A DNA stretch of 64,000 bases from Fischerella thermalis PCC 7521. Lineage in GTDB: Bacteria; Cyanobacteriota; Cyanobacteriia; Cyanobacteriales; Nostocaceae. Position 1 is the first letter of the stretch, and every line of letters begins with the position of its first letter. Below, piece by piece: positions 51,908 to 61,639 of the stretch. The position numbers and the translations under genes are program-made. The notes under the pieces are model-generated. The model searched no databases and was not told where the DNA came from. It saw only the letters and a program-made list of their open reading frames with translations. The DNA is taken from NCBI RefSeq assembly GCF_000317225.1, contig NZ_AJLL01000090.1, forward strand, positions 124,001 to 188,000, written 5' to 3'.

Positions 51908-53593
51908 CTACCTGCCAGAGGCTATTTTAAATCCTTCAGCGATGGGACCTAAAGCTAAAACTGGGAAGAAAGTCAGTACTCCTAAAATTAAAATTACTCC
52001 AGCGGTGACACTGGTAAATAGTAGAGTGTCGGTTCTCAGAGTACCTGGTGTTGCTGGTACTGTTTGTTTGCGAGTCATGCTATCGGCTAACAGCAGAATG
52101 GCAATAATGGGAACGTATCGCCCCAACAGTAAGCTGACAATGGTACTGAGATTCCACCAGAGGCTGTTATCTGCTAAACCTTCAAAGCCTGATCCGTTAT
52201 TAGCACTGGCTGAAGTATACTCATAAACAACTTGGGAGACGCCGTGAAAACCAGGATTGTTAATCCCAGCCAATGTTTCTGGAAAGTATAAGGTAATAGC
52301 ACTGGGAATTAAAACCGCGATTGGGTGAATTAATAACACTAGGCTGGCGAGGACAATTTCTCGCTTCTCAATTTTTCGCCCCAAAAACTCTGGTGTACGT
52401 CCCACCATCAAACCTGTTAAAAATACGGTCAGAATTAAATAAATAAATAGATAGGCTGTTCCTGTTCCCTGACCACCCCAGATGATTTGTAAGAACATAT
52501 TTAATAGAGTTGCAAAACCTCCTGTAGGCATGAGGGAATCATGCATTCCATTGACCGCACCAGTCATGGTACTTGTAGTAGCGATCGCCCAAAAGGCGGT
52601 GAGGATAGAACCAAAACGGACTTCTTTGCCTTCCAGATTTGGTATTTCATATCCTAAGATGGCGTTAACTAGGGTATTGCCTTGATACTCACTACTAGCT
52701 GTTACAGCAACCAAAATTATAAAGATCGCAAACACCATCCAAAACAGTAACCAAGCTTGTTTGGTGTTGTTAGCAAACAAACCATAAGTATAAATTAATG
52801 CTGCCGGAATCGACAGCATAGCGAGCATTTCTATTAAATTAGAAGCTCCGTTGGGATTTTCAAATGGGTGAGCAGAGTTAGCAGCAAAAAAACCGCCGCC
52901 GTTTTCGCCCAGTTGTTTGATCATTTCAAAAGATGCAACTGGCCCTCTAGCTATATACTGAGTACCTCCTTCGAGGGTGGTGACAACTTGAGTTGGCAGT
53001 AATGTTTGCGGTGTGCCTAAGATAATTAAAGCGATCGCACCAAGTAAAGATATTGGTAACAGTATCCGTGTAATACCACGAACTAGATCTACGTAAAAGT
53101 TCCCCAGTGGTCTACCTGTCAAACCACGAATAAAGGCAATACCTACCGCCAACCCAGTTGCAGCAGAAGTAAACATCAAAAAGCCTAAAGCTGCTGTTTG
53201 GCTAAAGTAGCTTAAAGTGATTTCAGGAATGTAGTGTTGTTGGTCAGTATTTGTCAGAAATGAAATTGTTGTGTGTAGTGCTAGATCCCAGCTAAGTGCT
53301 TTCAAGTTCATGGGATTAAACGGTAAAATTCCCTGAAACTTTAAAATCAAGTAAACAACAACACCCATAATAAAGTTGCTGAACAGCACAGCCCGTATGT
53401 ACTGGCTACCTGTCATGTCTTGTTTGCTACGTATGCCCCCTAGTATATAAATAATTCGCTCAACCGGGTTGAATACCGAGTCAAACACAGTTGTTTCACC
53501 CAAGAAGACGCGAGCTATGTATCTTCCGAAAAAGGGAGTGATTACTATTAAAATACAAAGCGTTAACCCTATCTGCAAAAAACCCTGTGTCAT
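51908..53593 (-). CDS. kdpA: K+-transporting ATPase channel subunit KdpA
   Basis: K+-binding and translocating subunit, 561 residues with about ten membrane helices. The four selectivity-filter-like loops are visible: [33 protein letters not shown], the [13 protein letters not shown] region and [15 protein letters not shown]. Loop 2 has GENGGG where E. coli has [25 protein letters not shown] and NPAERIIY-like [12 protein letters not shown] are further family marks. I start at ATG 53593 ([10 protein letters not shown]); the longer open frame adds an unlikely 23 residues. It is the first gene of kdpABGCD. Confidence 0.96.
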   Translation of the reverse strand: MTQGFLQIGLTLCILIVITPFFGRYIARVFLGETTVFDSVFNPVERIIYILGGIRSKQDMTGSQYIRAVLFSNFIMGVVVYLILKFQGILPFNPMNLKALSWDLALHTTISFLTNTDQQHYIPEITLSYFSQTAALGFLMFTSAATGLAVGIAFIRGLTGRPLGNFYVDLVRGITRILLPISLLGAIALIILGTPQTLLPTQVVTTLEGGTQYIARGPVASFEMIKQLGENGGGFFAANSAHPFENPNGASNLIEMLAMLSIPAALIYTYGLFANNTKQAWLLFWMVFAIFIILVAVTASSEYQGNTLVNAILGYEIPNLEGKEVRFGSILTAFWAIATTSTMTGAVNGMHDSLMPTGGFATLLNMFLQIIWGGQGTGTAYLFIYLILTVFLTGLMVGRTPEFLGRKIEKREIVLASLVLLIHPIAVLIPSAITLYFPETLAGINNPGFHGVSQVVYEYTSASANNGSGFEGLADNSLWWNLSTIVSLLLGRYVPIIAILLLADSMTRKQTVPATPGTLRTDTLLFTSVTAGVILILGVLTFFPVLALGPIAEGFKIASGR

Positions 53594-53806
53594 GTATTCA
53601 CGCTGAATTATAGTTGGTCTAGCTTTACTACTAACTAGAAAGCTAATGATTATGAATAACACCTAATTACCTGTAGTGAGTGATATCTCATATCAACTCA
53701 AATTCTCATTTCGGATGACTTTTTGTAACTATTACTATGTTCCTGCTTTTTTCGTAAATAATTAATTTAATAAAAATTAAATTTTTACATACCAGCAGCA
53801 GAAGCG

Positions 53807-54406
53807 GTGTTTGATCACGGTGATCCTCGTACAGTAATCATTCGTTATTGGGAAAACAACAACGACTTGCAGGCTGGAGTCTTCATTTTGCTAACAACAA
53901 GCGTGATCGGGTTACTGTTGCGACAATGGCACAGACAAAAGTCTAAGAAGATAATAACGACAACCAACAACCGAATTAGTGAACTTAAGTCACTGTTACC
54001 AGATCATCCCCAGCAAGCATTGGAGAGTATCGAAGACTTAAGCCAGGAGAATCGCCTGACATTTATTGAGGGTTTAGTGTCAACAGAAGTCTACGAACAG
54101 CTGCGTCATAAAACACAAACTTTTGCCGATCAGTGTCGTACTCTCATTGAGCAACAGCGTAAAAAGTTTGTCATGGATACCCTTCTATTGTTAGATGAAT
54201 GGCAGGCAAGCTTGCAGACCGATCCAGAGACAGCATTACAAAAGCTCAAGCAAATTAAGCAGCAGTATCGAGATATGTTGTTATCAGATCAAGTTGACAT
54301 CGAAGCTTATGTAAAACTGATGAATTTAACTTTAATTTCGCTGATGACTTTAGCACCAAAGTCTTCTCACGATAGTGCTAATTCTACAAGCAAGACCAAA
54401 ATTTAA
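53807..54406 (+). CDS. unknown one-helix membrane protein divergent from kdpA
   Basis: I do not recognise this 199-residue protein. One hydrophobic helix lies at about residues 22-40 (LQAGVFILLTTSVIGLLLRQ), then a basic segment (WHRQKSKKI) and about 150 residues of predicted helix and coiled coil, with SLLPDHPQQALESIEDLSQE and LQTDPETALQKLKQIKQQ that look like a repeated helical hairpin. The C-terminus is Ser/Thr/Lys-rich. Start GTG 53807; no strong ribosome site. It is divergent from kdpA with 213 bp between, so it may share a K+-responsive control region; this is only inferred from position. Confidence 0.6.
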   Translation: MFDHGDPRTVIIRYWENNNDLQAGVFILLTTSVIGLLLRQWHRQKSKKIITTTNNRISELKSLLPDHPQQALESIEDLSQENRLTFIEGLVSTEVYEQLRHKTQTFADQCRTLIEQQRKKFVMDTLLLLDEWQASLQTDPETALQKLKQIKQQYRDMLLSDQVDIEAYVKLMNLTLISLMTLAPKSSHDSANSTSKTKI

Positions 54407-54480
54407 CCGTTAACCCATCGGAACTCCCGCACCATAATCGAATGGCACGTTTGTTTTGCTGGAAATGACCTTAAAGCTTT

Positions 54481-55458
54481 ATGCGCGAACCTAAGTCAAC
54501 CGAACGTCGAGGGCTACCTTACCTAATAGAGATAGCCACGAATCTATTCCCGATTTGGATTCTGATCGGGATGATTTTAGCTTTGTTTTCCCCTTCCCTG
54601 TTTAGTTGGTACGCCACTGGCAAAGTGTTGGGGACATCACTGATTGTTTGGGGGCTGGCAGTGATTATGTTAGCAATGGGAATGACCTTGAGGTGGGAGG
54701 ACTTCCGTGACCTCTTGCGGATGCCAAAAGCGGCGGGGATTGGTTTAGTAGCGCAATATCTGATCATGCCGAGTTTGGGGTGGTTCATTTCGCTTTTATT
54801 TCAACTACCGACTCCCTATGCTGTTGGTTTGATTTTGGTCGGTTGCTGTCCAGGGGGAACCGCCTCGAATGTGATTACCTTCCTTGCCCAAGCTAATGTT
54901 GCTCTATCAGTGATCATGACCACCTGCTCTACTCTCGCCGCCATCATCATCACCCCTGTACTCACGGGTTGGTTAGCCGGGCAATACGTCCCTGTTGACG
55001 GTTGGGGGCTGTTCCTGACTACATTTGAAGTAATTCTGTTGCCGCTCCTAATTGGCATGAGTTTGCATAAAGGCGCTCCTGGATTCGTAGAGCGTCTCCT
55101 ACCAGTAGCACCGTTGCTAGCTGTGTTAGTGATTACACTGATTTGCAGCAGTATCATTGCTCAAAGTGCAAGTGCGATTATGGCAGCAAAATGGCAGTTA
55201 TTAGGTTCAGTAATTGCCTTACATGGTTTTGGTTTCTTGTTGGGTTACTACTTTTCTAAAGTGATGGGCTTCGATGCGATTGTCAATCGCACGATTGCGA
55301 TTGAGGTGGGGATGCAAAATTCAGGTCTAGCAGTGGTTTTGGCAGGTCAGCATTTTGCCAATCCCCTAACCGCCGTTCCAGGAGCAATCTCTTCTGTGAC
55401 CCACTCACTCTTAGGTAGTTTCTTGGCGTTTATTTGGCGTTTGAGCAAAAACAAATGA
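54481..55458 (+). CDS. BASS-family Na+/solute symporter
   Basis: A 325-residue transporter of the bile acid:sodium symporter family with about nine membrane helices. VIMLAMGMTLRWEDF, VGLILVGCCPGGTASNVITFLA (Na+-site region) and the late IEVGMQNSGLAVVLA are family signatures. The substrate is uncertain; cyanobacterial and plastid BASS members carry bicarbonate-related organic acids, pyruvate or sulfated compounds, so no symbol is given. ATG 54481 is the first in frame; ribosome site weak. It follows the unknown membrane protein gene by 74 bp, perhaps as one transcript. Confidence 0.88.
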   Translation: MREPKSTERRGLPYLIEIATNLFPIWILIGMILALFSPSLFSWYATGKVLGTSLIVWGLAVIMLAMGMTLRWEDFRDLLRMPKAAGIGLVAQYLIMPSLGWFISLLFQLPTPYAVGLILVGCCPGGTASNVITFLAQANVALSVIMTTCSTLAAIIITPVLTGWLAGQYVPVDGWGLFLTTFEVILLPLLIGMSLHKGAPGFVERLLPVAPLLAVLVITLICSSIIAQSASAIMAAKWQLLGSVIALHGFGFLLGYYFSKVMGFDAIVNRTIAIEVGMQNSGLAVVLAGQHFANPLTAVPGAISSVTHSLLGSFLAFIWRLSKNK

Positions 55459-55567
55459 AAGGGAACAGGGAACAGGGGAAAGTAGGTCGCCACAAGGGGC
55501 GAGGCTTTAAACCTTTAACTCCTTTCGTGAAGAATCTAGAGCCTATATATGCGGCGTAGCTTTAATT

Positions 55568-55711
55568 ATGGGTATTGAAGAATTACTACTACCATTAAAA
55601 GAAGAAATTTTGCGAATTGCTGCTAAAGACGGAGCGCATAATGTCCGGGTGTTTGGTTCTGTGGCCAGAGGAGAAGCAAGACCAGATAGTGATGAAGTCT
55701 TATACCCGTGA
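55568..55711 (+). pseudogene. truncated MNT-type nucleotidyltransferase
   Basis: A 47-codon frame starts MGIEELLLPLKEEIL and runs to VRVFGSVARGEARPDSD, the active-site block of minimal nucleotidyltransferases (GSxARGEARPDSDID). After DSD it changes to EVLYP and stops, where the family continues with IDL and a further 50 or more residues. Most likely a deletion removed the rest, including any HEPN partner. A shifted frame at 55692-55799 (MKSYTRDGKEAFLQEL...) has no recognised family. Confidence 0.8.
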
Positions 55712-55801
55712 TGGCAAAGAGGCATTTTTGCAAGAATTGCGGGAGTTGTCAGGCGACAGTATTGAGCGTGTCGCCTTGGTATCAGGAAATTCTGCGTAAG
55801 C

Positions 55802-58387
55802 TTACATCATATTTATTGGATCTATATCTATTGTTAAACTGACAGATTTAGGACAGAGTTCACGCACTTTTTCCCAATCTGGTAATTGTGGCAATACATC
55901 AGGGGTAAACTTTAACAGGATCTGCCAGCGATAACGATTTGCGACTCGTAAAATATTGGCTGGTGCTGGCCCCAAGATCTCTAAACCTTCTTGTTGTGGT
56001 AATGCAGCTGCAATTACTTGGGCAGCGTTTTGGACTTCCATTGGATCAAGACTACTCAACCGTAATAAAATTAACCTGCCATAGGGAGGATAATTCAGTG
56101 CTTGCCGTTGTTCTAATTCTGTCGCGGCGAAAGATTCGTAGTCATGTTTTTTTACTGCTTCTATAACTGGATGCTCTGGTGTATAAGTTTGCACAATTAC
56201 CCTTCCTGGTTCTGCACCTCTACCAGCCCGTCCAGCCACCTGCGCTAAGGTTTGAAATGCTCGTTCGCTAGCGCGATAATCAGATAGATATAGTAATCCA
56301 TCGGCGGCGACAACTCCTACAAGCGTCACCTGTGGTAGATCTAATCCTTTGGTGAGCATTTGTGTACCTATTAATAAATCTGCTTCGCCATTGGCAAATT
56401 GGGTGAGTAGGGTACGATGGGAACCTTTGGTGCGGGTAGTATCGCTATCAAAACGGATAAAACGCAAATCTGGAAATTGCTTGGTTAATTCCTGGGCGAC
56501 TCTTTGTGTGCCACTACCAAAGAATTTTAAGTAAGGAGAACTGCATTCCGGGCAGTTTCTGGGATGCGATCGCGCATAATTACAGTAATGACAGCGCAAA
56601 ATTTGTGGCCCTTCTGCCTCGGTTTGATGATACGACAGCGATACATCACAATGGGGACATTCCAACACGTATCCACAATTGCGACAAGACACAAAAGTAC
56701 TATGTCCCCGGCGATGGATAAATAAAATTCCCTGCTGATTCTGTTGTTTTAATTGCTGCAAGGCATTTTGTAGAGATCTACTAAATATCGAACGGTTTCC
56801 CTGCTGTAACTCTTGGCGCATATCCACTATTTCCACTGTTGGTAAAGGGCGGGAGTGGATGCGTTCGGGGAGACAGAGGTAGTTGGTGGGGGTGTGAGGA
56901 GTGTGAGGAGTGTGAGGAGAGTTTACTCCTTCTTGTCCCCCATGTCCCGATCCCCAATCCCTCACCCTCACCCAACTCTCCAAAGACGGCGTTGCGGAAC
57001 CCAAAACTAAGGGACAATTTTCTAATTCTGACCGCCACTGGGCGACGGTGCGGGCGTGGTAGGTGGGGATGGGAGAATCTTGTTTAAAACTGTTGTCGTG
57101 TTCTTCATCTAATATGATCAAACCCAAGTTAGGTAGGGGAGCAAAAATAGCACTGCGCGTCCCAATGACTATTTGGGGTTCACCTGTGAGCATTTGTCGC
57201 CAGGTGTCATAACGTTCGCCACTGGAGAGGGCGCTGTGATAAACATTAATTTTGTTGCCAAACCTAGCACGGAAACGATCAGTTAGCTGGGGTGTTAAGC
57301 CAATTTCTGGTACTAAGACGAGGGCGGACTTTCCTTGAGCGAGTAAAGGGGCGATCGCTTGCAAATAAATTTCTGTTTTTCCGGAACCAGTCACTCCATG
57401 CAAGAGAAGAGTTGCATACCCTTTTACTTCTTTTATGGTAGACAATGCCTGGAATTGAGCTGTATTTAAAGACTTTGGTTGATCTGCTGCGACTGCGGGG
57501 CCATTTTCACTGCGTAATATTTCTCTTTGTTGAATGACAATACAACCTTGCTCTTCTAATTTTTTTAAAGTAGCAGTGGTTGTATTACAAATTTGTAAAA
57601 AATCATTGAGCCATAATTCTCCACCATGACGCCTTAACACTTCTAGTATTTCTCGTTGGCGCTTGCTGAGGTCGATCGGCGGTACACTGACTGTCAGTGT
57701 TACCATGGGTTTGGTCTGGGGTCGAGAGTATCTAGGCAATTCTATGTAGGTTTCTACCCAACCGCGTTGGATTAACTGCTTTTTTGCTCTATCGAACCCT
57801 TTGATCTGGCGTCTGAGGAATTTAAAGCTATAGTCGCCATCGGCCTGGGATTGAAGAATTTTGATGATTTCACGGGCTGGTAAACTGAGAAATTCATTCG
57901 CGCCATTGGGAATATTTTCCCTTTTGAGCCGTAAACGAGACTGCGATCGCCCCAACAAACCTGGTGGTAGGGCAGTACGTATCACTTGAATCAAGGGAGT
58001 GTAATAGTAGTGTGAAACTTTTTCCAATAATTGCCAATAGCTTTCTCGAAAAAATTTTGAGTGGATTACATCTTCCACTTCTCTAATTTTTTCCGGCGCA
58101 AGCTTTGCTGGTGGTTGTGCTAACAAACGAATCGCTATCCCCCCTACCTGTTGTCTGCCAAAGGGCACACTTAAAATATCTCCTGGTTTTACTTCTAACC
58201 CTGCTGGTAATCGATAGGTGTAAAGTTTTTCTTCTTCTTCTTCTTTTTGTTCAGTTGTATCTTCTTTGGCAATTCCTGGACAGTCTACTAGCACTTCAAC
58301 CCATTGATTCTTATTTATTCTGGTATCATAAGACTCCCCTGATTGGTCGACTACCAAAGGAGGTAAACTTACATCATTTATATACAT
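55802..58387 (-). CDS. priA: primosomal protein N' (PriA helicase)
   Basis: Superfamily 2 DNA helicase that restarts stalled replication forks, 861 residues. A 3'-end-binding N-terminal domain is followed by the Walker A LLHGVTGSGKTEIYLQAI, LIILDEEHDNSF (DEEH box), GSATPSLESW, the zinc-binding cysteines (CRNCGYVLECPHC and CHYCNYARSHPRNCPEC) and the helicase C motifs FIRFDSDTTR, LIGTQMLTKGLD and AGRAGRG. At about residues 478-500, between LESW and YLCLPERI, a tract with NSPHTPHTPHTPTN reads through a minisatellite. ATG 58387. Alone on the minus strand. Confidence 0.95.
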   Translation of the reverse strand: MYINDVSLPPLVVDQSGESYDTRINKNQWVEVLVDCPGIAKEDTTEQKEEEEEKLYTYRLPAGLEVKPGDILSVPFGRQQVGGIAIRLLAQPPAKLAPEKIREVEDVIHSKFFRESYWQLLEKVSHYYYTPLIQVIRTALPPGLLGRSQSRLRLKRENIPNGANEFLSLPAREIIKILQSQADGDYSFKFLRRQIKGFDRAKKQLIQRGWVETYIELPRYSRPQTKPMVTLTVSVPPIDLSKRQREILEVLRRHGGELWLNDFLQICNTTTATLKKLEEQGCIVIQQREILRSENGPAVAADQPKSLNTAQFQALSTIKEVKGYATLLLHGVTGSGKTEIYLQAIAPLLAQGKSALVLVPEIGLTPQLTDRFRARFGNKINVYHSALSSGERYDTWRQMLTGEPQIVIGTRSAIFAPLPNLGLIILDEEHDNSFKQDSPIPTYHARTVAQWRSELENCPLVLGSATPSLESWVRVRDWGSGHGGQEGVNSPHTPHTPHTPTNYLCLPERIHSRPLPTVEIVDMRQELQQGNRSIFSRSLQNALQQLKQQNQQGILFIHRRGHSTFVSCRNCGYVLECPHCDVSLSYHQTEAEGPQILRCHYCNYARSHPRNCPECSSPYLKFFGSGTQRVAQELTKQFPDLRFIRFDSDTTRTKGSHRTLLTQFANGEADLLIGTQMLTKGLDLPQVTLVGVVAADGLLYLSDYRASERAFQTLAQVAGRAGRGAEPGRVIVQTYTPEHPVIEAVKKHDYESFAATELEQRQALNYPPYGRLILLRLSSLDPMEVQNAAQVIAAALPQQEGLEILGPAPANILRVANRYRWQILLKFTPDVLPQLPDWEKVRELCPKSVSLTIDIDPINMM
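56885..56925 (-). repeat. minisatellite inside priA
   Basis: Three near-identical copies of the 9-bp unit CTCCTCACA (minus strand) encode SPH/TPH repeats in frame. The same unit is common in intergenic DNA of this window. Confidence 0.9.
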
Positions 58388-59211
58388 GGTTCCTCAAATT
58401 ATAGATATATATTTATCTGTTCTGGTTGCTGAAAAGTTTCCTTGTTCATGAGGTTAACTATCTGTCTAAATGTCAATGAAAATGTAATTCGCAATACTGT
58501 CATCAGACATAATACTTGATAAGTTTCCTCTTATGTAATTCCAGATAGGGAATTAATTATATCTATATACGGTAATCAGTATTGAAAACAGACCAGACAA
58601 AATAAATCTCTCCCATCTTTTTAAGTTAATTTTTCTCTGTATGGTGAATACGCAAGAGAGCTTTTCTCCCTATTGATAGATATTAAATACTCTCAGTATA
58701 TGAGATGCTTCTAACTAGGCAATGGGTCGCCACGCCTTTTGCTGGGCAAATTTACCAAAGATTCAAGATACTCATTGATAAGATTTAAAGATGTTTAAAC
58801 AGTAACCAGTCTTTAAAGATTAGATAAATTAGAAATATATATGAAAATTTAATAATCAACTAATCATTGAGAGTAATTTTTATATTTGTTAAGTTTGAGC
58901 AATTTTGATTTAGTTTATTTGACATAGTTTGTAAACAAGAAAAAAATGAGGAACTCATGAATAGTCGAAGTAGCAACGAAAGCGTTAATGTGAGCAGCAA
59001 AAACATATCTAAAAATGTATCTGTTTGTAACCAAGAACAAAAATAAATAGTGGTCTTTACCTCTTGCTATCCTTGGTAAACATAGGTAATGATGGGCAAA
59101 GGCTACTAAGTTTGACTAGTTTAATCTCGCGGAAAATTTTTGCTATAAAACAGGTGCATTTGTCTTTTATTAAAAACTAATGAAGCATCTTAAAGCAGCT
59201 GTCACTAAATT
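58388..59211. other. 824-bp leader region between priA and the sigma-factor gene
   Basis: No firm gene. It is a divergent region, AT-rich, with a 29-codon frame at 58957-59046 (MNSRSSNESVNVSSKN...) behind GAGGAACTC that could be a small ORF. The long untranslated leader might host regulation of the sigma gene. No known riboswitch was seen. Confidence 0.5.
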
Positions 59212-60381
59212 ATGTATCAAACCAAGCAACAATCCCTAACAGAAGCTATGAATATTGCTGAATTGGGAACCATGGAAATGATAGAAAATGCTGCCGTTAA
59301 TGAAGAACAAATTCTGGAAGTTTTAAATGCAGTGGCAGATGAAGAATCCCCGATTGCAGAAAATCTGGAAGTTGATGGACGCGATGGGGATGAAATGGCA
59401 GCAGCGCGTCCTTCAGGGTATAACAAAACCGAGTATGATGATGCTGTGGGCGCGTTTTTTAAAGAAATGGCGCGCTATCCATTGCTAAAACCCGACGAAG
59501 AAGTGGAATTAGCGCGGCGAGTGCGGTTTTTAGAGGAAGTCAACGAAATCCAAGCTGCATTAAGACAAGAACTAGGACATCAACCCACTAAAGCAAGTAT
59601 AGCAGCGCATCTACAAATAACAGAAAAGCAGTTAGAAAATCGTTTGTATCAAGGTAGGGTAGCGAAACGCAAAATGATTCGCTCTAACCTACGTCTTGTT
59701 GTATCAATTGCTAAACGATATTTAAACCGCGGCGTACCTTTTTTGGATTTAATTCAAGAAGGAGCAATGGGTTTAAATCGGGCAACAGAAAAGTTTGATC
59801 CGGACAAAGGATATAAATTTTCTACTTATGCTTATTGGTGGATAAGACAAGCAATTACACGAGCGATCGCTAACGATGCTCGAACAATCCGTTTACCAAT
59901 TCATATTGTTGAAAAACTCAACAAACTCAAGAAAGCCCAGCGAGAACTCAAACAAAGACTAGGACGTAATCCTAACGAAATCGAAATGGCGGAAGCATTA
60001 GAAATTCCGCCCCAACAATTACGTCAACTCCAACAACTACGACGTCAAGCATTATCTTTAAATCATCGTGTCGGTAAAGAAGAAGACACGGAATTAATGG
60101 ATTTGCTAGAAGATGAAGACAACCAATCTCCAGAAGCAAAGATGAATGAAAGCATGATGCGTCAGGAGATTTGGGAAGTACTAGGCGACGTACTCACCCC
60201 ACGAGAAAAAGACGTGATTTCCTTACGTTACGGATTAACAACCAGCGAACCCTGTACCTTGGAAGAAGTTGGTAACATGTTCAACCTTTCTCGCGAACGA
60301 GTACGACAAATTCAAAGTAAAGCGATGCGCAAATTACGGCGTCCTCACATTGCTAAAAGGTTGAAGGGGTGGTTAATATAA
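59212..60381 (+). CDS. sigma-70 family RNA polymerase sigma factor, group 2-like
   Basis: A 389-residue sigma factor with regions 1.2 to 4.2. AVGAFFKEMARYPLLKPDEE is region 1.2, NLRLVVSIAKRYLNRGVPFL and DLIQEGAMGLNRATEKFDP region 2.1-2.2, KFSTYAYWWIRQAITRAIA region 2.3-2.4 (-10 recognition), LPIHIVEKLNKLKKAQRELK region 3, and TLEEVGNMFNLSRERVRQIQ region 4.2 (-35 recognition). An acidic N-terminus of about 60 residues precedes. Cyanobacterial principal SigA has a different, longer start, so this is likely an alternative group 2 factor. Which one (SigB, C, D, E) cannot be decided here. ATG 59212. Confidence 0.9.
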   Translation: MYQTKQQSLTEAMNIAELGTMEMIENAAVNEEQILEVLNAVADEESPIAENLEVDGRDGDEMAAARPSGYNKTEYDDAVGAFFKEMARYPLLKPDEEVELARRVRFLEEVNEIQAALRQELGHQPTKASIAAHLQITEKQLENRLYQGRVAKRKMIRSNLRLVVSIAKRYLNRGVPFLDLIQEGAMGLNRATEKFDPDKGYKFSTYAYWWIRQAITRAIANDARTIRLPIHIVEKLNKLKKAQRELKQRLGRNPNEIEMAEALEIPPQQLRQLQQLRRQALSLNHRVGKEEDTELMDLLEDEDNQSPEAKMNESMMRQEIWEVLGDVLTPREKDVISLRYGLTTSEPCTLEEVGNMFNLSRERVRQIQSKAMRKLRRPHIAKRLKGWLI

Positions 60382-60595
60382 TTTGTCATTTGTCAATTGT
60401 CATTAGTTATTGGTTAAGAGTTATATCAAGTCCGGCTAATTCCTCAGGATATTATTCTGACGCAGTAGAGCATTGGGCATTGGTTTTTCCGATTACCAAT
60501 TACCAATTACCCATTACCGACCCCAACGGATAGAGAACTCTTGACTATAGACGTCGATTATGGACTAATGACAAAGGACTAATGACTAATGACCA

Positions 60596-61093
60596 ATGGC
60601 TTTTAAAAGTGATTTGATAGTGCGTTTTGCCGAACCTGCTGATTGCAATGCGCTATTTGAGTTAGTGCAAGGGCTAGCAGAATACGAAAACTTATCTCAT
60701 GCAGTTACTGGCAATTCCTCTACACTAAAGGAGCATTTATTTGGCTCCCCTAAATATGCTGAGGCGATATTAGCAGAATATGCAGGGCAAGCTGTCGGTT
60801 TTGCCCTGTTTTTTCATAATTATTCAACATTCCTAACCAAGCCAGGGATTTATCTAGAAGATATATTTGTTTTGCCAGAGTATCGCAGCCAAGGAATTGG
60901 CAAAGCACTTCTGATTAAAGTTGCTCAGATCGCTGTCGAAAGAGATTGTGGACGCTTAGAGTGGAGTGTTTTAGATTGGAATGAACCAGCACAAGCATTT
61001 TACCGCCGCATGGGAGCATCGATCTTAGAAGAATGGCGCATTTGTCGGGTTACGGGTGAGGCGCTGAGGGAGTTGGGAAAGGGGAGAGTGTAG
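60596..61093 (+). CDS. GNAT N-acetyltransferase, diamine acetyltransferase-like
   Basis: A 165-residue acetyltransferase. ALFELVQGLAEYENLSHAVTG and the central YLEDIFVLPEYRSQGIGKAL (acetyl-CoA loop RxxGxGK-type, RSQGIGK) with NEPAQAFYRRMGA are typical of the spermidine/diamine acetyltransferase group. The substrate is probably a polyamine or amino acid; unproven. The ATG at 60596 lies in an AATGACTAATGACCAATGG repeat, and the stop at 61091 lies in a GGGGAGAGTGTAGGGAG repeat (tail GKGRV), so both ends touch repeats. Confidence 0.85.
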   Translation: MAFKSDLIVRFAEPADCNALFELVQGLAEYENLSHAVTGNSSTLKEHLFGSPKYAEAILAEYAGQAVGFALFFHNYSTFLTKPGIYLEDIFVLPEYRSQGIGKALLIKVAQIAVERDCGRLEWSVLDWNEPAQAFYRRMGASILEEWRICRVTGEALRELGKGRV

Positions 61094-61213
61094 GGAGATG
61101 GGGAGATGGAGTGATGGGGGGAGACAAGGAGGACAAGGGAGAATTATTTAACACCGTCTCTTCCCAATACCCAATGACAAATAACCACCAACAAACAACA
61201 AATGACTAACTAT

Positions 61214-61224
61214 GACAGTCTGTC
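61214..61224. promoter_or_regulatory. candidate operator upstream of petJ
   Basis: The dyad GACAG-T-CTGTC lies 80 bp before the petJ start and is the core of an 18-base match (GACAGTCTGTCTTTTGAC) with a site before the TonB-dependent receptor gene. Function is inferred from the palindrome, spacing and repetition; no direct evidence. Confidence 0.55.
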
Positions 61225-61303
61225 TTTTGACGAGGAAAAGCTGTGAAGCCGAGAATTAGTAAGGATTATGGACTGATTAGTCCTTTTGCAGAGGAAACAC
61301 AGA

Positions 61304-61639
61304 ATGAAAAAGATTTTGTTAGTGTTGTTGCTTGGCATCACAATCTTCACCTTCGCTTTTAATCGTCCTGCTTTAGCCGCAGATGCAGCCAACGGCGCTA
61401 AAGTCTTTAGTGCTAACTGTGCTGCTTGTCATGCAGGTGGTAAGAACTTGGTGCAAGCAAATAAAAGCTTGAGTAAAAGCGATTTGGAAAAATATGGCAT
61501 GAACTCAGCAGAAGCAATTATTGCCCAAGTAACAAATGGGAAAAATGCTATGCCGGCTTTCAAAGCGCGTTTAAAACCAGAACAAATTGAAGATGTTGCT
61601 GTTTACGTGTTAGGAGAAGCTGAAAAAGGTTGGAAGTAA
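61304..61639 (+). CDS. petJ: cytochrome c6
   Basis: Soluble thylakoid-lumen electron carrier from cytochrome b6f to photosystem I or cytochrome oxidase, an alternative to plastocyanin. 111 residues: a signal peptide ([20 protein letters not shown], cleavage after PALA, about residue 25) and the mature chain [20 protein letters not shown] with the CxxCH haem site. Met in [12 protein letters not shown] is the axial ligand, and EAEKGWK ends the chain. AGAGGAAACACAGA precedes ATG 61304. In many cyanobacteria petJ is repressed by copper; a candidate operator is present here (see findings). Confidence 0.97.
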   Translation: MKKILLVLLLGITIFTFAFNRPALAADAANGAKVFSANCAACHAGGKNLVQANKSLSKSDLEKYGMNSAEAIIAQVTNGKNAMPAFKARLKPEQIEDVAVYVLGEAEKGWK

